Source: Nitrospirota bacterium
GTDB taxonomy: Bacteria; Nitrospirota; Nitrospiria; Nitrospirales; Nitrospiraceae
Direction: 5' to 3'
Length of the DNA: 64,000 bases
NCBI GenBank assembly: GCA_004296885.1
Contig: SCVN01000020.1
Location: forward strand, 1-64,000
Shown in pieces: positions 8,711-16,766 of this stretch. The position numbers were made by a program, and so were the translations under genes. Under the pieces are notes generated by a model that had not been told where the DNA came from, made no database searches, and saw only the letters and a list, made by a program, of their open reading frames with translations. Numbering within the stretch: the first letter of the stretch is position 1; the number at the start of each line of letters is the position of its first letter.

Positions 8711-10141
8711 ATGGCGAACCACGGTCCGACTTCCCCACGTTTCTTTCAGCCCGCCCTGCCGCTGCTCCTGATGCTGCTTCCGATATTTTCCACCGGCTCG
8801 GCTCTGGCGACGGGTGAGAAGCCATCAGGTTCGATCAAGGAAGCCCACGCGGCTTATGAACAACGGCACTATGATCGGGTACTGACCTTGGTCGAGCCCT
8901 TCATTCAAGATGGAGGGCAAGGACTCGACGCGCTTCGGCTCAAGGCCAGGAGCCTGGTTCATCTTGGCCGGCCGGTGGATGCGCTGCCTGTCTACGATCA
9001 GGTCGCCGCCAAGTTGGGCAAAGATGACATGGTGCTGCTCCACGATGTGGCCTTCGGATTTATCGTGGTCGTGCTCAAGGACATGCGGGAGCAGATGCGC
9101 GGGGCCGGCTATTCCGCACTGAAGGAAGTGCCATCCGACGAGACCATTCCTTATTTTCTCGACGGACTCAGCGACGGATCGGGACTGGTGCGTGCGCTGG
9201 CGGCAGAGGGATTGGGGCGGCTGAAGCCGGGAGCCCATACGGCGAGGCTTAAGAAAGCCCTGGAGGATCAGGCCGCGATCGTACGGGTGGCGGTGTTGAA
9301 ATCTTTGGGCCGGTCGCGAGACCGGTCTCAAATTCCTGTTGTGGAGCCGTCGCTCAAGGACGAGCAGGTGACGGTCCGTATTGCCGCTTCTGGCGCCCTC
9401 GTCATGCTCGGGCGGGCCGAAGCTTGGGCCCAGGTGCGCGAGGCGGCGGAGGCGCAAAACCCGGAGGATCGTGCGGCTGCGCTTCGGATGTTGGGTGACT
9501 TGGAAGATCGGCGTGCGCTGCCGTTGTTGCAACAAGCCTTGACCCATGCTCAGCCTTCGGTGCGGGGGGCGGCAGCCACGGCTTTGGGAAGCTTGAAGGA
9601 TCCGGCGGCAGGGCCGGCTCTGGTCAAGGCGCTTCGCGATTCGATTCCAGGAGTACGGACTTCCGTGGCGGTCAGTCTGGGAGAGGTGGCAGCTTCTGAA
9701 TCAGTTGCTGCGCTAAAGGAATCGCTACTGGATCCGAACCCGGCCGTCCGGGCCGCATCGGTCTCCGCGCTACTGCACCTCGGGACTCCCTTTACGGAGG
9801 TCGTTGATACGGTCATGACCCTGATCCGCAACACAGATCCGGGCATCAGGGCCTCAGCTGGCAGAGCCCTTTCCCAGGCTCACGGAAAAGACCGTGCGGA
9901 GGCGGTAGAAGTCTTGCAATTATTGCTGGAGGACCCCCTCCCGAGGCCTCGGATTGCTGCGGCGAGAAGCCTTGGCCACCTTGCAAGTCCTGAGTTTAGG
10001 CAAGAGCAACTACGCGAAACGATTGCGATATTGAAGAATGGCCTCAAGGACAAAGACGAGGCGGTTCGGGCTACGGTCGGAGGAGCCCTCATCCGGGTGA
10101 TCGGCCTAGCTGAACAGGCTCAGCCTGCCATAGGACGGTAA
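8711..10141 (+). CDS. Exported HEAT-repeat protein
   Basis: This protein of 476 residues has a signal peptide ending near SALA (residue 35). A short TPR-like helical region (about 43-110) is followed by about ten HEAT/PBS-lyase-type helical repeats. Repeats are marked by patterns such as VRAAAxxALG, PAVRAASVSALLHLG and DEAVRATVGGAL. Such solenoids are protein-binding scaffolds and no catalytic residue is expected. It starts right after the first cupredoxin gene (ATG chosen over the preceding TTG) and is probably in the same transcript. Sitting between two related copper proteins, it may organise or assemble them, which is inference from context. Confidence 0.8.
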   Translation: MANHGPTSPRFFQPALPLLLMLLPIFSTGSALATGEKPSGSIKEAHAAYEQRHYDRVLTLVEPFIQDGGQGLDALRLKARSLVHLGRPVDALPVYDQVAAKLGKDDMVLLHDVAFGFIVVVLKDMREQMRGAGYSALKEVPSDETIPYFLDGLSDGSGLVRALAAEGLGRLKPGAHTARLKKALEDQAAIVRVAVLKSLGRSRDRSQIPVVEPSLKDEQVTVRIAASGALVMLGRAEAWAQVREAAEAQNPEDRAAALRMLGDLEDRRALPLLQQALTHAQPSVRGAAATALGSLKDPAAGPALVKALRDSIPGVRTSVAVSLGEVAASESVAALKESLLDPNPAVRAASVSALLHLGTPFTEVVDTVMTLIRNTDPGIRASAGRALSQAHGKDRAEAVEVLQLLLEDPLPRPRIAAARSLGHLASPEFRQEQLRETIAILKNGLKDKDEAVRATVGGALIRVIGLAEQAQPAIGR

Positions 10142-10165
10142 CCAGGGAAAATCGCAGGTTGGCGC

Positions 10166-10195
10166 TTGACAGGCTCTTGCCCGGTGGGCTATACA
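10166..10195 (+). promoter_or_regulatory. Sigma-70-type promoter of the second cupredoxin gene
   Basis: TTGACA (10166-10171), an 18-base spacer, then TATACA (10190-10195). It lies in the 260-base gap between the HEAT gene and the second cupredoxin gene. The leader of about 200 bases also holds a 10-base direct repeat, ATGGTCGTTC, at 10195 and 10272, and a CCTCAAG/CTTGAGG inverted repeat between the copies. Confidence 0.6.
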
Positions 10196-10401
10196 TGGTC
10201 GTTCGAAAGCCTCAAGGATGACCCTCCAGCACGGTCCGTATTGCCAATGGCTACCCCGGCGTGGCTTGAGGATGGTCGTTCCACCCATTGCTAACGGTCA
10301 TGCAGTCAAGGGTGTGCGGTAGTTCCAAGGGACTCATTCGAACGTCGCGGTTAACCGGTATCGGTCTGATCTTACGGTTTTACTCACAAGGAGGCGGTGA
10401 C

Positions 10402-11190
10402 ATGAAGAAGGGTGTAATGACGGTTGTGTTTGGTCTGGTGGCTGCGGCCCTCGTGGCGGCGCCGCTCACCTCGTACGCCGGCGGGACGGTGACCGGCAAG
10501 GTGACCTTTGCTGGCAAGAGTGATTCCAAGGAATTCTCCTTCGCGAAGTTCCCCAACCCCAAGTTCTGTCCGAAGATTCCGAAGAAGGAGCTTTCCCAGG
10601 GGGATAAGCGCATCCTCAATTCCATCGAGGTCGGTAAGGATGGCGGCCTGAAGGCAGCGGTGGTGGCCATCTCCGACATCGAAGACAAGGCGTTCATGGA
10701 TGGCTACAAGGGCACCGATGTGGTGGCCGAGTTCTGCGAATTTCAGCCCTACACGGGTGTGGTTGTGAAGCAGAAGAACTTCCATGTCGAGAACCACGAT
10801 TCGGACCCGGATGATCCCAAGTCCGTGAAGGGCGTGCTGCACAATCCGCACTCCTTCGAGGTGATGGGTTCCAGCTCGACGACGATCTTCAACATCGGTC
10901 TGGCCGAGAAGGGTTCCAAGCTGGACAAGCCGGCGGTGCTGCGCAAGGACAAGCAGGGGTCCATGATGCGGCTCCAATGCGACCAGCATGAATTCATGCA
11001 GTCCTTCTTCCTGCCGGTCTCCAATCCCTTCTACGCGGTGGTGCATGATGACGGCAGCTTCGAGATCAAGGACGTGCCGGCCGGCAAGCACAAGATCGTG
11101 GCCTGGCATCCGTTCGCGGGCCGCGTCGAAGCCGACGTGGATGTGCCGGAGGGCGGCAAGGTCGAGGCCAAGCTCCAGGTCAAGAAGTAA
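10402..11190 (+). CDS. Periplasmic cupredoxin-like copper protein, second member
   Basis: This 262-residue protein starts at the ATG behind AAGGAGG; an upstream in-frame extension lacks a ribosome site. It has a Sec signal peptide ending at TSYA (about residue 26). A GTVTGKVTFAG strand begins the mature part. Type-1 copper ligands are H150 (NPHSF) and C193-x2-H196-x2-M199, and the domain ends with DGSFEIKDVPAGKHKIVAWHPF. The order and spacing match the protein at 7800, so the two are paralogues. It carries its own promoter and terminator. A small soluble electron carrier between NXR and oxidases, or a copper store, are both possible. The mature protein is Lys-rich, unlike its paralogue. Confidence 0.82.
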   Translation: MKKGVMTVVFGLVAAALVAAPLTSYAGGTVTGKVTFAGKSDSKEFSFAKFPNPKFCPKIPKKELSQGDKRILNSIEVGKDGGLKAAVVAISDIEDKAFMDGYKGTDVVAEFCEFQPYTGVVVKQKNFHVENHDSDPDDPKSVKGVLHNPHSFEVMGSSSTTIFNIGLAEKGSKLDKPAVLRKDKQGSMMRLQCDQHEFMQSFFLPVSNPFYAVVHDDGSFEIKDVPAGKHKIVAWHPFAGRVEADVDVPEGGKVEAKLQVKK

Positions 11191-11222
11191 GGTTTCGAAT
11201 CGTTCATTCTTCGTTGCCTTCG

Positions 11223-11261
11223 AAACGGGCGGCAGCCAGCAAGGCTGCCGCCCGTTTTGTT
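11223..11261 (+). terminator. Rho-independent terminator after the second cupredoxin
   Basis: AAACGGGCGGCAGCC, loop AGCAA, then GGCTGCCGCCCGTTTT and TGTTT. The stem is perfect, 13-15 bp, and lies 32 bases after the stop. Confidence 0.95.
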
Positions 11262-11320
11262 TGCGGTGGGTGATGGCTCTGCAACCTCACCGGATGCCTA
11301 TTTCCTCCGTTTCCCCCGCC

Positions 11321-11350
11321 TTGCCTTTCTGTGACTGAACTGGGTAAGAT
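11321..11350 (+). promoter_or_regulatory. Likely promoter of the methyltransferase gene
   Basis: TTGCCT, 18-base spacer, TAAGAT (11345-11350). It would give a leader of only about 12 bases before the ATG at 11369, which has no Shine-Dalgarno. Confidence 0.45.
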
Positions 11351-11368
11351 TGACCGTTTTTCAACCGA

Positions 11369-12382
11369 ATGGCGCGGAGATCGCCGCTAAAGCGAGGCCT
11401 TGTGCGTCGGGAATTGTCGCTCGCCGAAATTTTCCAGATCGGTTACTACTGGGAGACAAAGATCCTTCTGACCGCGGTCAGGCTGGATGTGTTCTCGATA
11501 TTAGGAGAAAAAGAACGGACCTTGCCCGAGGTTGCGGCGCAGATCGGGGCGGACCCCCGAGCCTTGGAACTGCTGCTCAACGCTTTGGTGGCGATGAAGG
11601 TGCTGACCAAGGAGGGCATTCGCTTTGCCAATACTAATACGGCGCGTACTCACCTGGTGAAGAGTCGGCCCAACTACATCGGCCACTTGCTGTTGTTGCA
11701 CGATGCCGAGTGGAACAACTGGGGGAAACTGGACGAAACGATCAAGACCGGCCGTTCGCCGGTCAGCCAGCATGTGTTCGAAACCAACCCGGAACTGGGG
11801 GCCAATGTGCTGTCCGTCTTGGACCGGATTGGGCAGCAGAGCGGGCCAGGTTTGGCCAAGCGTCTGGGGTTGGATGGGGCGAAGACCTTGCTGGACCTGG
11901 GTGGGGGCGCCGGCACCAATGCCATTGCTTTCTGCGCCGTGTACCCGCAGATGAGGGCGGTTGTCTTCGATTTGCCCCAGACCTTGCAGGTCGCTGAGCG
12001 GGCGATCAAAGAGGCAGGCTTGGAGGGACGCATCAGTTTGCAGCCCGGCAATTTCAACGCAGACCCTCTTGGCGGTCCCTACGATGCCATTCTGATGTCC
12101 GATATTCTGCACTATCAGGGCCCCGAAGCTAATGAAGCCCTCGTCAGGAAGGCCTTCTCGCATTTATCGGCAGGAAGTAAGCTGATCATCAAGGATCGTT
12201 TCCTGGAGGAGTCGCGGACCGGCCCGGCCTGGGTTACGGCCTTTGCCGTCCATATTCTGGTGAATACGGAGCGTGGCCGCTGTTACACGGCGGCTGAGGC
12301 GGCGGGCTGGATGGAGAGGGCTGGGTTCGCATCGGTCGTCGAGTTGGAGCGTACTGCGGTGGTACAGGGGACAAAATCGTAA
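11369..12382 (+). CDS. SAM-dependent O-methyltransferase family 2-like protein with winged-helix dimerisation domain
   Basis: This 337-residue protein has an N-terminal winged-helix dimerisation part (about 15-100; LxxRxLxxLLNALVAMKVL-type helix) as in plant-type and hydroxyneurosporene O-methyltransferases. A Rossmann methyltransferase domain follows, with the SAM-binding LDLGGGAGTNAIAF motif near residue 172 and a later ILMSDILHYQG motif. It transfers methyl from S-adenosylmethionine to an unknown acceptor. It lies between the copper proteins and the respiratory cluster. Only 62 bases separate it from the next gene, and that gap holds degenerate GTGAAAC-like repeats. Confidence 0.8.
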   Translation: MARRSPLKRGLVRRELSLAEIFQIGYYWETKILLTAVRLDVFSILGEKERTLPEVAAQIGADPRALELLLNALVAMKVLTKEGIRFANTNTARTHLVKSRPNYIGHLLLLHDAEWNNWGKLDETIKTGRSPVSQHVFETNPELGANVLSVLDRIGQQSGPGLAKRLGLDGAKTLLDLGGGAGTNAIAFCAVYPQMRAVVFDLPQTLQVAERAIKEAGLEGRISLQPGNFNADPLGGPYDAILMSDILHYQGPEANEALVRKAFSHLSAGSKLIIKDRFLEESRTGPAWVTAFAVHILVNTERGRCYTAAEAAGWMERAGFASVVELERTAVVQGTKS

Positions 12383-12384
12383 GG

Positions 12385-12422
12385 CGTGAAACGTGAAGCG
12401 ACGGGTGAACGACGAGTGACGG
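12385..12422. repeat. Degenerate short tandem repeat, GTGAAAC-type
   Basis: The gap after the methyltransferase reads as imperfect 7-8-base units (GTGAAAC, GTGAAGC, GGTGAAC, GAGTGAC). Its role is unknown. The Shine-Dalgarno of the next gene (AAGGAGAG) follows it. Confidence 0.4.
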
Positions 12423-12444
12423 GATATGCGCGACAAGGAGAGTT

Positions 12445-13161
12445 ATGCTCGAATGGCTGAAGCAGCCCGGTTTTTTCGGGACCCATGCGACCTTGGGCGC
12501 GGACATCAGCCAGCTCATGGCGACCCTCTTCACCGGCCTCTTCATCATCGGGTGGGTGCAGGCCCGGCGGCGGCAGGCCGATGCACACCATTGGCTGATG
12601 CTGGGGGGGATGGTGACGATGCTGGTATTCTTCACGAACTACTATCTCTTTCGGCAACTCGGCGTGCTGGCCGTGGAGGGGAAGGAAGGGTTCGGCGGCT
12701 CGCAAGATCTCTATGACCACGTGTTCATTCCACTGCTGACCTTGCACATTCTCCTTGTCATTATCGGTTTGGTGATGGCCGTGTACATGATTGTTCTGGG
12801 GTTCCGCGCGCAAGCGTTTGACCAGGGGAAGCGCATGCTCGGAAACGTCACCTTGCTAACGTCGTGGGGCAAGATCGGCAAGATTTTCGGCGGCATCACG
12901 GCGGTGATTCTGCTCCTGTTTGCTTCCCGTGTCGCTAGCGCCGGCTTTTCTTCGCGCAAGCTGATGGTGTATCTGGGTCTGTTATTGCTGATTGCGATCG
13001 TGTTCTCCGTAGAGATCACGATTCAACGAATCTGGCCGAACGCGGAGCGGCGTCATCGGGTACTCGGACGGTTCACGATGATCATCTATTGTGTCCTGTT
13101 CGTGACCGGCAGCGTGACCTATACGATGCTGTATATCCTCTATCCAGGGAAAATCGGATAA
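12445..13161 (+). CDS. DUF420-family membrane protein
   Basis: This 238-residue protein has about six membrane spans (near 27-42, 50-66, 88-116, 134-152, 159-178 and 205-226). The sequence around YDHVFIPLLTLHILLVIIG and the closing HRVLGRFTMIIYCVLFVTGS fits the DUF420 family. In other bacteria these proteins sit beside terminal-oxidase genes and may help oxidase or haem a biogenesis. The Shine-Dalgarno AAGGAGAG is good. It is the first gene of a long co-directional cluster with two bd-like oxidases, which supports a respiratory role. Confidence 0.75.
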   Translation: MLEWLKQPGFFGTHATLGADISQLMATLFTGLFIIGWVQARRRQADAHHWLMLGGMVTMLVFFTNYYLFRQLGVLAVEGKEGFGGSQDLYDHVFIPLLTLHILLVIIGLVMAVYMIVLGFRAQAFDQGKRMLGNVTLLTSWGKIGKIFGGITAVILLLFASRVASAGFSSRKLMVYLGLLLLIAIVFSVEITIQRIWPNAERRHRVLGRFTMIIYCVLFVTGSVTYTMLYILYPGKIG

Positions 13162-13165
13162 TCCC

Positions 13166-13657
13166 ATGCTGGTCTGTGGCTGCGGGCGTTGGATGCATAC
13201 GCAAGGGGTGGATGAGGCATTCGCTGACGAGCCGCATTGCGCCTGGCTCGTCCGATCCGAGTGTCTGGGCTGCGGGCTCTCCGTGGGGTGCGAGGGAACG
13301 CCGGACGAAACCCTGGCTCTGGTGGATCGTCTGGTGTGGAGCGACGACGCGCGCCATGAGCTGGACCGGATGCCTCCCTATGTGGCTCCGTTGGTCAAAC
13401 AAGAGGTCGAGGCCTATGTCCGGTCCAAGGGGCAGAAGGTCGTCACGATGGACTTGATGGCCCAGGCCAGGCAGGGAGGGGCGGTCGCTTGGGAGCCGGA
13501 GGCGGAACAGCGGTTGGTCAATGTGCCTGGGCCGGTGCGGGCCATGGCCAGACTGGAGTTGGAGCGCACCGCGGTTGAGCGCGGCCTCGCCCAGGTGACG
13601 GTGGCGCTGATGGAAGAAGTGAAAGCCCGGTACTTCGGGATGGCGGCGTCGAAATGA
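13166..13657 (+). CDS. Tandem PCP_red-domain protein with Cys-rich N-terminus
   Basis: This 163-residue protein begins 4 bases after the DUF420 stop. The N-terminal 50 residues hold six Cys (CGC at 4-6, a later pair around ECLGCG, then SVGC), which may bind metal. Two copies of a short helical domain follow, near residues 60-105 (WSDDARHELDRMPPYV...) and 112-160 (WEPEAEQRLVNVPGPVRAMA...). Both match the C-terminal domain of the light-independent protochlorophyllide reductase B subunit (PCP_red). That domain occurs without chlorophyll synthesis in many non-phototrophs, where its role is unclear. Redox-partner binding is a guess. Confidence 0.65.
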   Translation: MLVCGCGRWMHTQGVDEAFADEPHCAWLVRSECLGCGLSVGCEGTPDETLALVDRLVWSDDARHELDRMPPYVAPLVKQEVEAYVRSKGQKVVTMDLMAQARQGGAVAWEPEAEQRLVNVPGPVRAMARLELERTAVERGLAQVTVALMEEVKARYFGMAASK

Positions 13658-13749
13658 TGAACGCAGAATGCTGAGCGATGAACGGCAGAGCGAAGAGGAA
13701 ATATGAGATGGTCTCAACTCTCCGTTCATCACTCAGCATTCTGCGTTCA
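13658..13749. repeat. Long near-perfect inverted repeat (intergenic palindrome)
   Basis: The left arm (13658-13690, TGAACGCAGAATGCTGAGCG...) and right arm (about 13717-13749) pair over about 32 bases, with one mismatch and one bulged C, around a loop of about 26 bases. There is no T-run, so this is not a normal terminator. It is probably a dispersed intergenic palindromic element or an mRNA-stabilising hairpin. Confidence 0.85.
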
Positions 13750-13763
13750 GCGTTGAGGAAGTG

Positions 13764-14846
13764 ATGTTGCACCGCTTGACGTTGCGGGTGCTGCCGCGGT
13801 TGACCTTGGCAGTGACCGAGGAGCAAGTTCGCAAGCGCAAGCGCCTGGTGATGTTTGTGCCGGGCCTCGTGGCCTTTGCCGTCTATCGTCTGGTCAAGCG
13901 TGCGGACCCGCTCTCCGATCCGTTGTTCTTGCTCCTGTTGAGCGGCGTGATCTCGGCGGCGACGGCCCTCTGGGCCTACAAGGTTGGCCGCGGGACCGGG
14001 CTCGCGATTCTGTGGAGGGAGGACGGGGGCAGGCTGCTCGGCTGGTTGACGGGCTGGATCGGCTTCCTCTATGGGGCGCAACTCTCGTTGATGGTGCTGG
14101 CTTTGTTGAAGATCCTCGTCGGGTACGACTATCTGCTCCATCCTGACGGGCCGGCCATGATGGCCATTATCATCGCCTGCACCTCGGTGGCGAGAGATGC
14201 TTTCGAGATCGGGCATGTGCGACGGTTGCAGCGCGATGGTCAATCGGTTCTGACGTTTCCCGATGGAACGGCTTTGCGCGCGCTGATTCGGGAGCAACCG
14301 GGGGCCGTGGCTTGGTGGACGCTCCTGGCGGGAGGCGCAGGGGGACTGCTAGCAGCCGTAGTGTCCGGGCTGAGCGAGACGGGTTCCACCCTGCTGGCGC
14401 AGTTTCTGGCGACCAGTCTGCTGGCCGGCTCTGTTGCACTGCCCGCCTATCTGTCGGGCCAGCAACGGCCGGGCGGGTGGGTGGCGGCCTTCGGCTCGCT
14501 GGGTTGGCCTGAGCTCTTCCGCTTCTGGTGGTGGCCGGGCTTGGCTTTTGCCGCGACCTATTACCTGGTGTTGGCCGGGGCGGTGGCGTTTCTGCTGCGG
14601 CCGGAGCATATGACCGGCTCGGTCCACGGGCTGATCGGTTTGCTGGTGACAGGAATCATGGCTCTTTATGGCTATTATCTTGGGTACCGGCGTGCCTTGG
14701 AGGATCGTATTCATCAGCAGGTGCCCACTTCCCTGTTGCGTTGTCCGTTTGTCTTTGGCATTCTGTCAAAAACGAGGACGGCACCGACTGACGGGACGGT
14801 TCCGCCGGTCGGGGTTGCCCTCGGGGGAAGCGGGAGGCAGAGCTAA
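13764..14846 (+). CDS. Polytopic membrane protein of unknown function
   Basis: This protein of 360 residues has six to eight hydrophobic segments and a short charged N-terminus (RKRKRLVMFVP near residue 25). No family is recognised. ATG at 13764 is preferred over the GTG just before it; TTGAGGAAG provides the ribosome site. It lies between the PCP_red protein and the first bd-like oxidase large subunit and ends 3 bases before the next frame, so it is surely co-transcribed. An accessory role in the oxidase complex is possible but unproven. Confidence 0.7.
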   Translation: MLHRLTLRVLPRLTLAVTEEQVRKRKRLVMFVPGLVAFAVYRLVKRADPLSDPLFLLLLSGVISAATALWAYKVGRGTGLAILWREDGGRLLGWLTGWIGFLYGAQLSLMVLALLKILVGYDYLLHPDGPAMMAIIIACTSVARDAFEIGHVRRLQRDGQSVLTFPDGTALRALIREQPGAVAWWTLLAGGAGGLLAAVVSGLSETGSTLLAQFLATSLLAGSVALPAYLSGQQRPGGWVAAFGSLGWPELFRFWWWPGLAFAATYYLVLAGAVAFLLRPEHMTGSVHGLIGLLVTGIMALYGYYLGYRRALEDRIHQQVPTSLLRCPFVFGILSKTRTAPTDGTVPPVGVALGGSGRQS

Positions 14847-14849
14847 TAA

Positions 14850-16766
14850 GTGCAAGGAGTGGTGGTGCGAGACGTGATGTCATCGGTCATGCGAATGGTA
14901 AGGCCGGCTTGTTTGTTACTGGCGCTGCTTGTTCTCTTATTCTGCGCCGCACCCTCCTATGTGCTTGCGCAAAACTCCTCCGAATCGGCCCAAACTGAGA
15001 CCCCGCGGGACATCTATTACAAGACCGGCGGAGTGCCGGTTGGGCCGCCGGCTCCGGCTCAAGACGAGGCTCGGTACCCGCGGTATGGCTCCTTCGACAA
15101 CCGGACCTTCGTCTGGTTCGTGACGCAACAGCATACCTATTTCGGCGGGTTTGTCCTGGCCCTGCCGATCTTCTGCGTGATCATCGAGTTGATCGGCCTG
15201 TTTACGCGCGACAAGTCGGTGGCGGCCCGGTATGACTGTCTGGCCCGCGACTTCCTGCGCGTCTCGCTGCTGGCCCTGTCCCTGACGGCGGTGGTGGGAA
15301 CGCTGATGCTGGGTATGTTCATCTGGCTCTATCCCAGCTTCATGCGTTACATGGGCGGGACCTTCAAGGCAATGATGCCGGTCTATGCGCTGGTCTTCGT
15401 CGCGGAATCCGTTTTTCTGATCGCGTATTACTATAGTTGGGACCGGATGGCCGCGCCGGCCTTGAAGTGGCTGCACGTGTCCCTTGGCGTGGTCGTGAAT
15501 AGTCTTGGGGGGGTGCTCCTGCTTCTGGCCAATGCCTGGGCGGCGTTCATGATGGCACCGGCCGGTGTGGACGCGCAAGGGCGCTACCTGGGCAACATGG
15601 CGCACTTGCTCCACTCCGCCTTGTGGAACCCGCTCAACGTCCATCGGTTTCTGGCGGACATCATGTCGGGCGGCGCGGTGGTCATTGCCTACGCGTCGTA
15701 CCGATTTTTAACCAGCAAGACCGACGAGGAACGGGCCTACTATGACTGGGTCGGGTACGTCTTCCTCTTCGTCACCGTCTGTGCGCTCCTGCCCATGCCC
15801 TTCGCCGGCTACTGGCTGATGCGGTCGGTCTATGCGTTTCGGCAGAGCATGGGGGTGACGATGATGGGCGGGCTGCTGACCTGGTTGTTCGTCGTCCAGG
15901 CGCTGCTCGTCGGAGTCCTGTTCCTGGGGATCAATTATTACCTCTGGCAGAGCATGGGGCGCATGAAGGGAGGGGAGCGTTATCAGCCCTACTTCCAGCA
16001 CCTGGTCTGGGCCCTCATGGCCTGCCTGTTCGTGTGGCTGACGCCGCATACGGTGGTCATGGCTCCCAGCGAGGTCAAGGCCATGGGCGGGGCACAGCAT
16101 CCGGTGATCGGCAACTATGGAGTCATGTCCTCAAAAAATGGCGCGATCAACGTCATGATCTGCCTGACAGCGCTGAGCTATATCTTCTTCCGGCGGGCCA
16201 ACCGAGCGATCACTGTCTCCTGGGAAAAAACAGGCAATATTCTGCTCGCGGTTCTGTTCGTGACGGGCATTATGAATATTATCTGGCTCTCGGTATATGG
16301 GTTCTACCTGCCTGCCAGTGTGCGGGTGGGTCTGTCCAGCCCGCAAGCCTTCACCACGTTGACGGTGCTCGTGGCGGGACTGCTGATCAATCGGAGCATG
16401 ATGCGGGGCGCGAAGGTCCATGGACCGATCGAGTGGGGGAAGATCTCCGTGCGCGGCATGGTGGCTCTGTTTGGACTTGCCGCGACCTTCACTTGGGTCA
16501 TGGGCCTGATGGGCTATATCCGATCCTCGGGACGGCTTTCCTGGCACGTGAACGAGCTGATGCCGGACTTGTCTCCCTGGGCCTATACTCCTTCGTTGGG
16601 CTTTGCCGCAAAAATGGTGACGCTGAACATGGTGGTGTTCTGGCTGACCGTCCTGTTGCTCTTCTGGATCAGCAGCCGGGACCGCCGGGCCGTCCCCGTG
16701 ACGGGCCTCATTCCGCAGAACAGTCGGCCGATCCTGCCCGAGGCGCGCGAGGCGCAGCCGTCATGA
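14850..16766 (+). CDS. Cytochrome bd-like oxidase large subunit, paralogue 1
   Basis: This 638-residue protein has an N-terminal signal or first span (about 8-30), a short periplasmic part, then many membrane spans (13 or more). It is far longer than CydA (about 520). The CydA-like haem ligand region QQHTYFGGFVLALPIF is present. Further conserved His lie in HLLHSALWNPLNVHR, TPHTVVMAP and GGAQHPVIGNYGVMSSKNG. The CydA quinol motif GRQPW is not seen. This is the Nitrospira bd-like oxidase family proposed as terminal oxidase or electron entry in these bacteria. Compared with paralogue 2 the C-terminal THTVG is PSLG, so one His is missing. It overlaps the next gene by 4 bases. An internal start (ATG at 14877) may be the true one. 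Confidence 0.8.
   Translation: MQGVVVRDVMSSVMRMVRPACLLLALLVLLFCAAPSYVLAQNSSESAQTETPRDIYYKTGGVPVGPPAPAQDEARYPRYGSFDNRTFVWFVTQQHTYFGGFVLALPIFCVIIELIGLFTRDKSVAARYDCLARDFLRVSLLALSLTAVVGTLMLGMFIWLYPSFMRYMGGTFKAMMPVYALVFVAESVFLIAYYYSWDRMAAPALKWLHVSLGVVVNSLGGVLLLLANAWAAFMMAPAGVDAQGRYLGNMAHLLHSALWNPLNVHRFLADIMSGGAVVIAYASYRFLTSKTDEERAYYDWVGYVFLFVTVCALLPMPFAGYWLMRSVYAFRQSMGVTMMGGLLTWLFVVQALLVGVLFLGINYYLWQSMGRMKGGERYQPYFQHLVWALMACLFVWLTPHTVVMAPSEVKAMGGAQHPVIGNYGVMSSKNGAINVMICLTALSYIFFRRANRAITVSWEKTGNILLAVLFVTGIMNIIWLSVYGFYLPASVRVGLSSPQAFTTLTVLVAGLLINRSMMRGAKVHGPIEWGKISVRGMVALFGLAATFTWVMGLMGYIRSSGRLSWHVNELMPDLSPWAYTPSLGFAAKMVTLNMVVFWLTVLLLFWISSRDRRAVPVTGLIPQNSRPILPEAREAQPS

Noticed and set aside
13166-13657. 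Evidence for chlorophyll biosynthesis from the PCP_red domains
   Set aside because: Only the small accessory domain is present, with no BchN/BchB catalytic part or other pathway gene in the window.
16034-16762. Upstream extension of the DUF3047 frame
   Set aside because: It overlaps the bd-like oxidase gene by over 700 bases, has no start signal, and the signal peptide begins at 16763.
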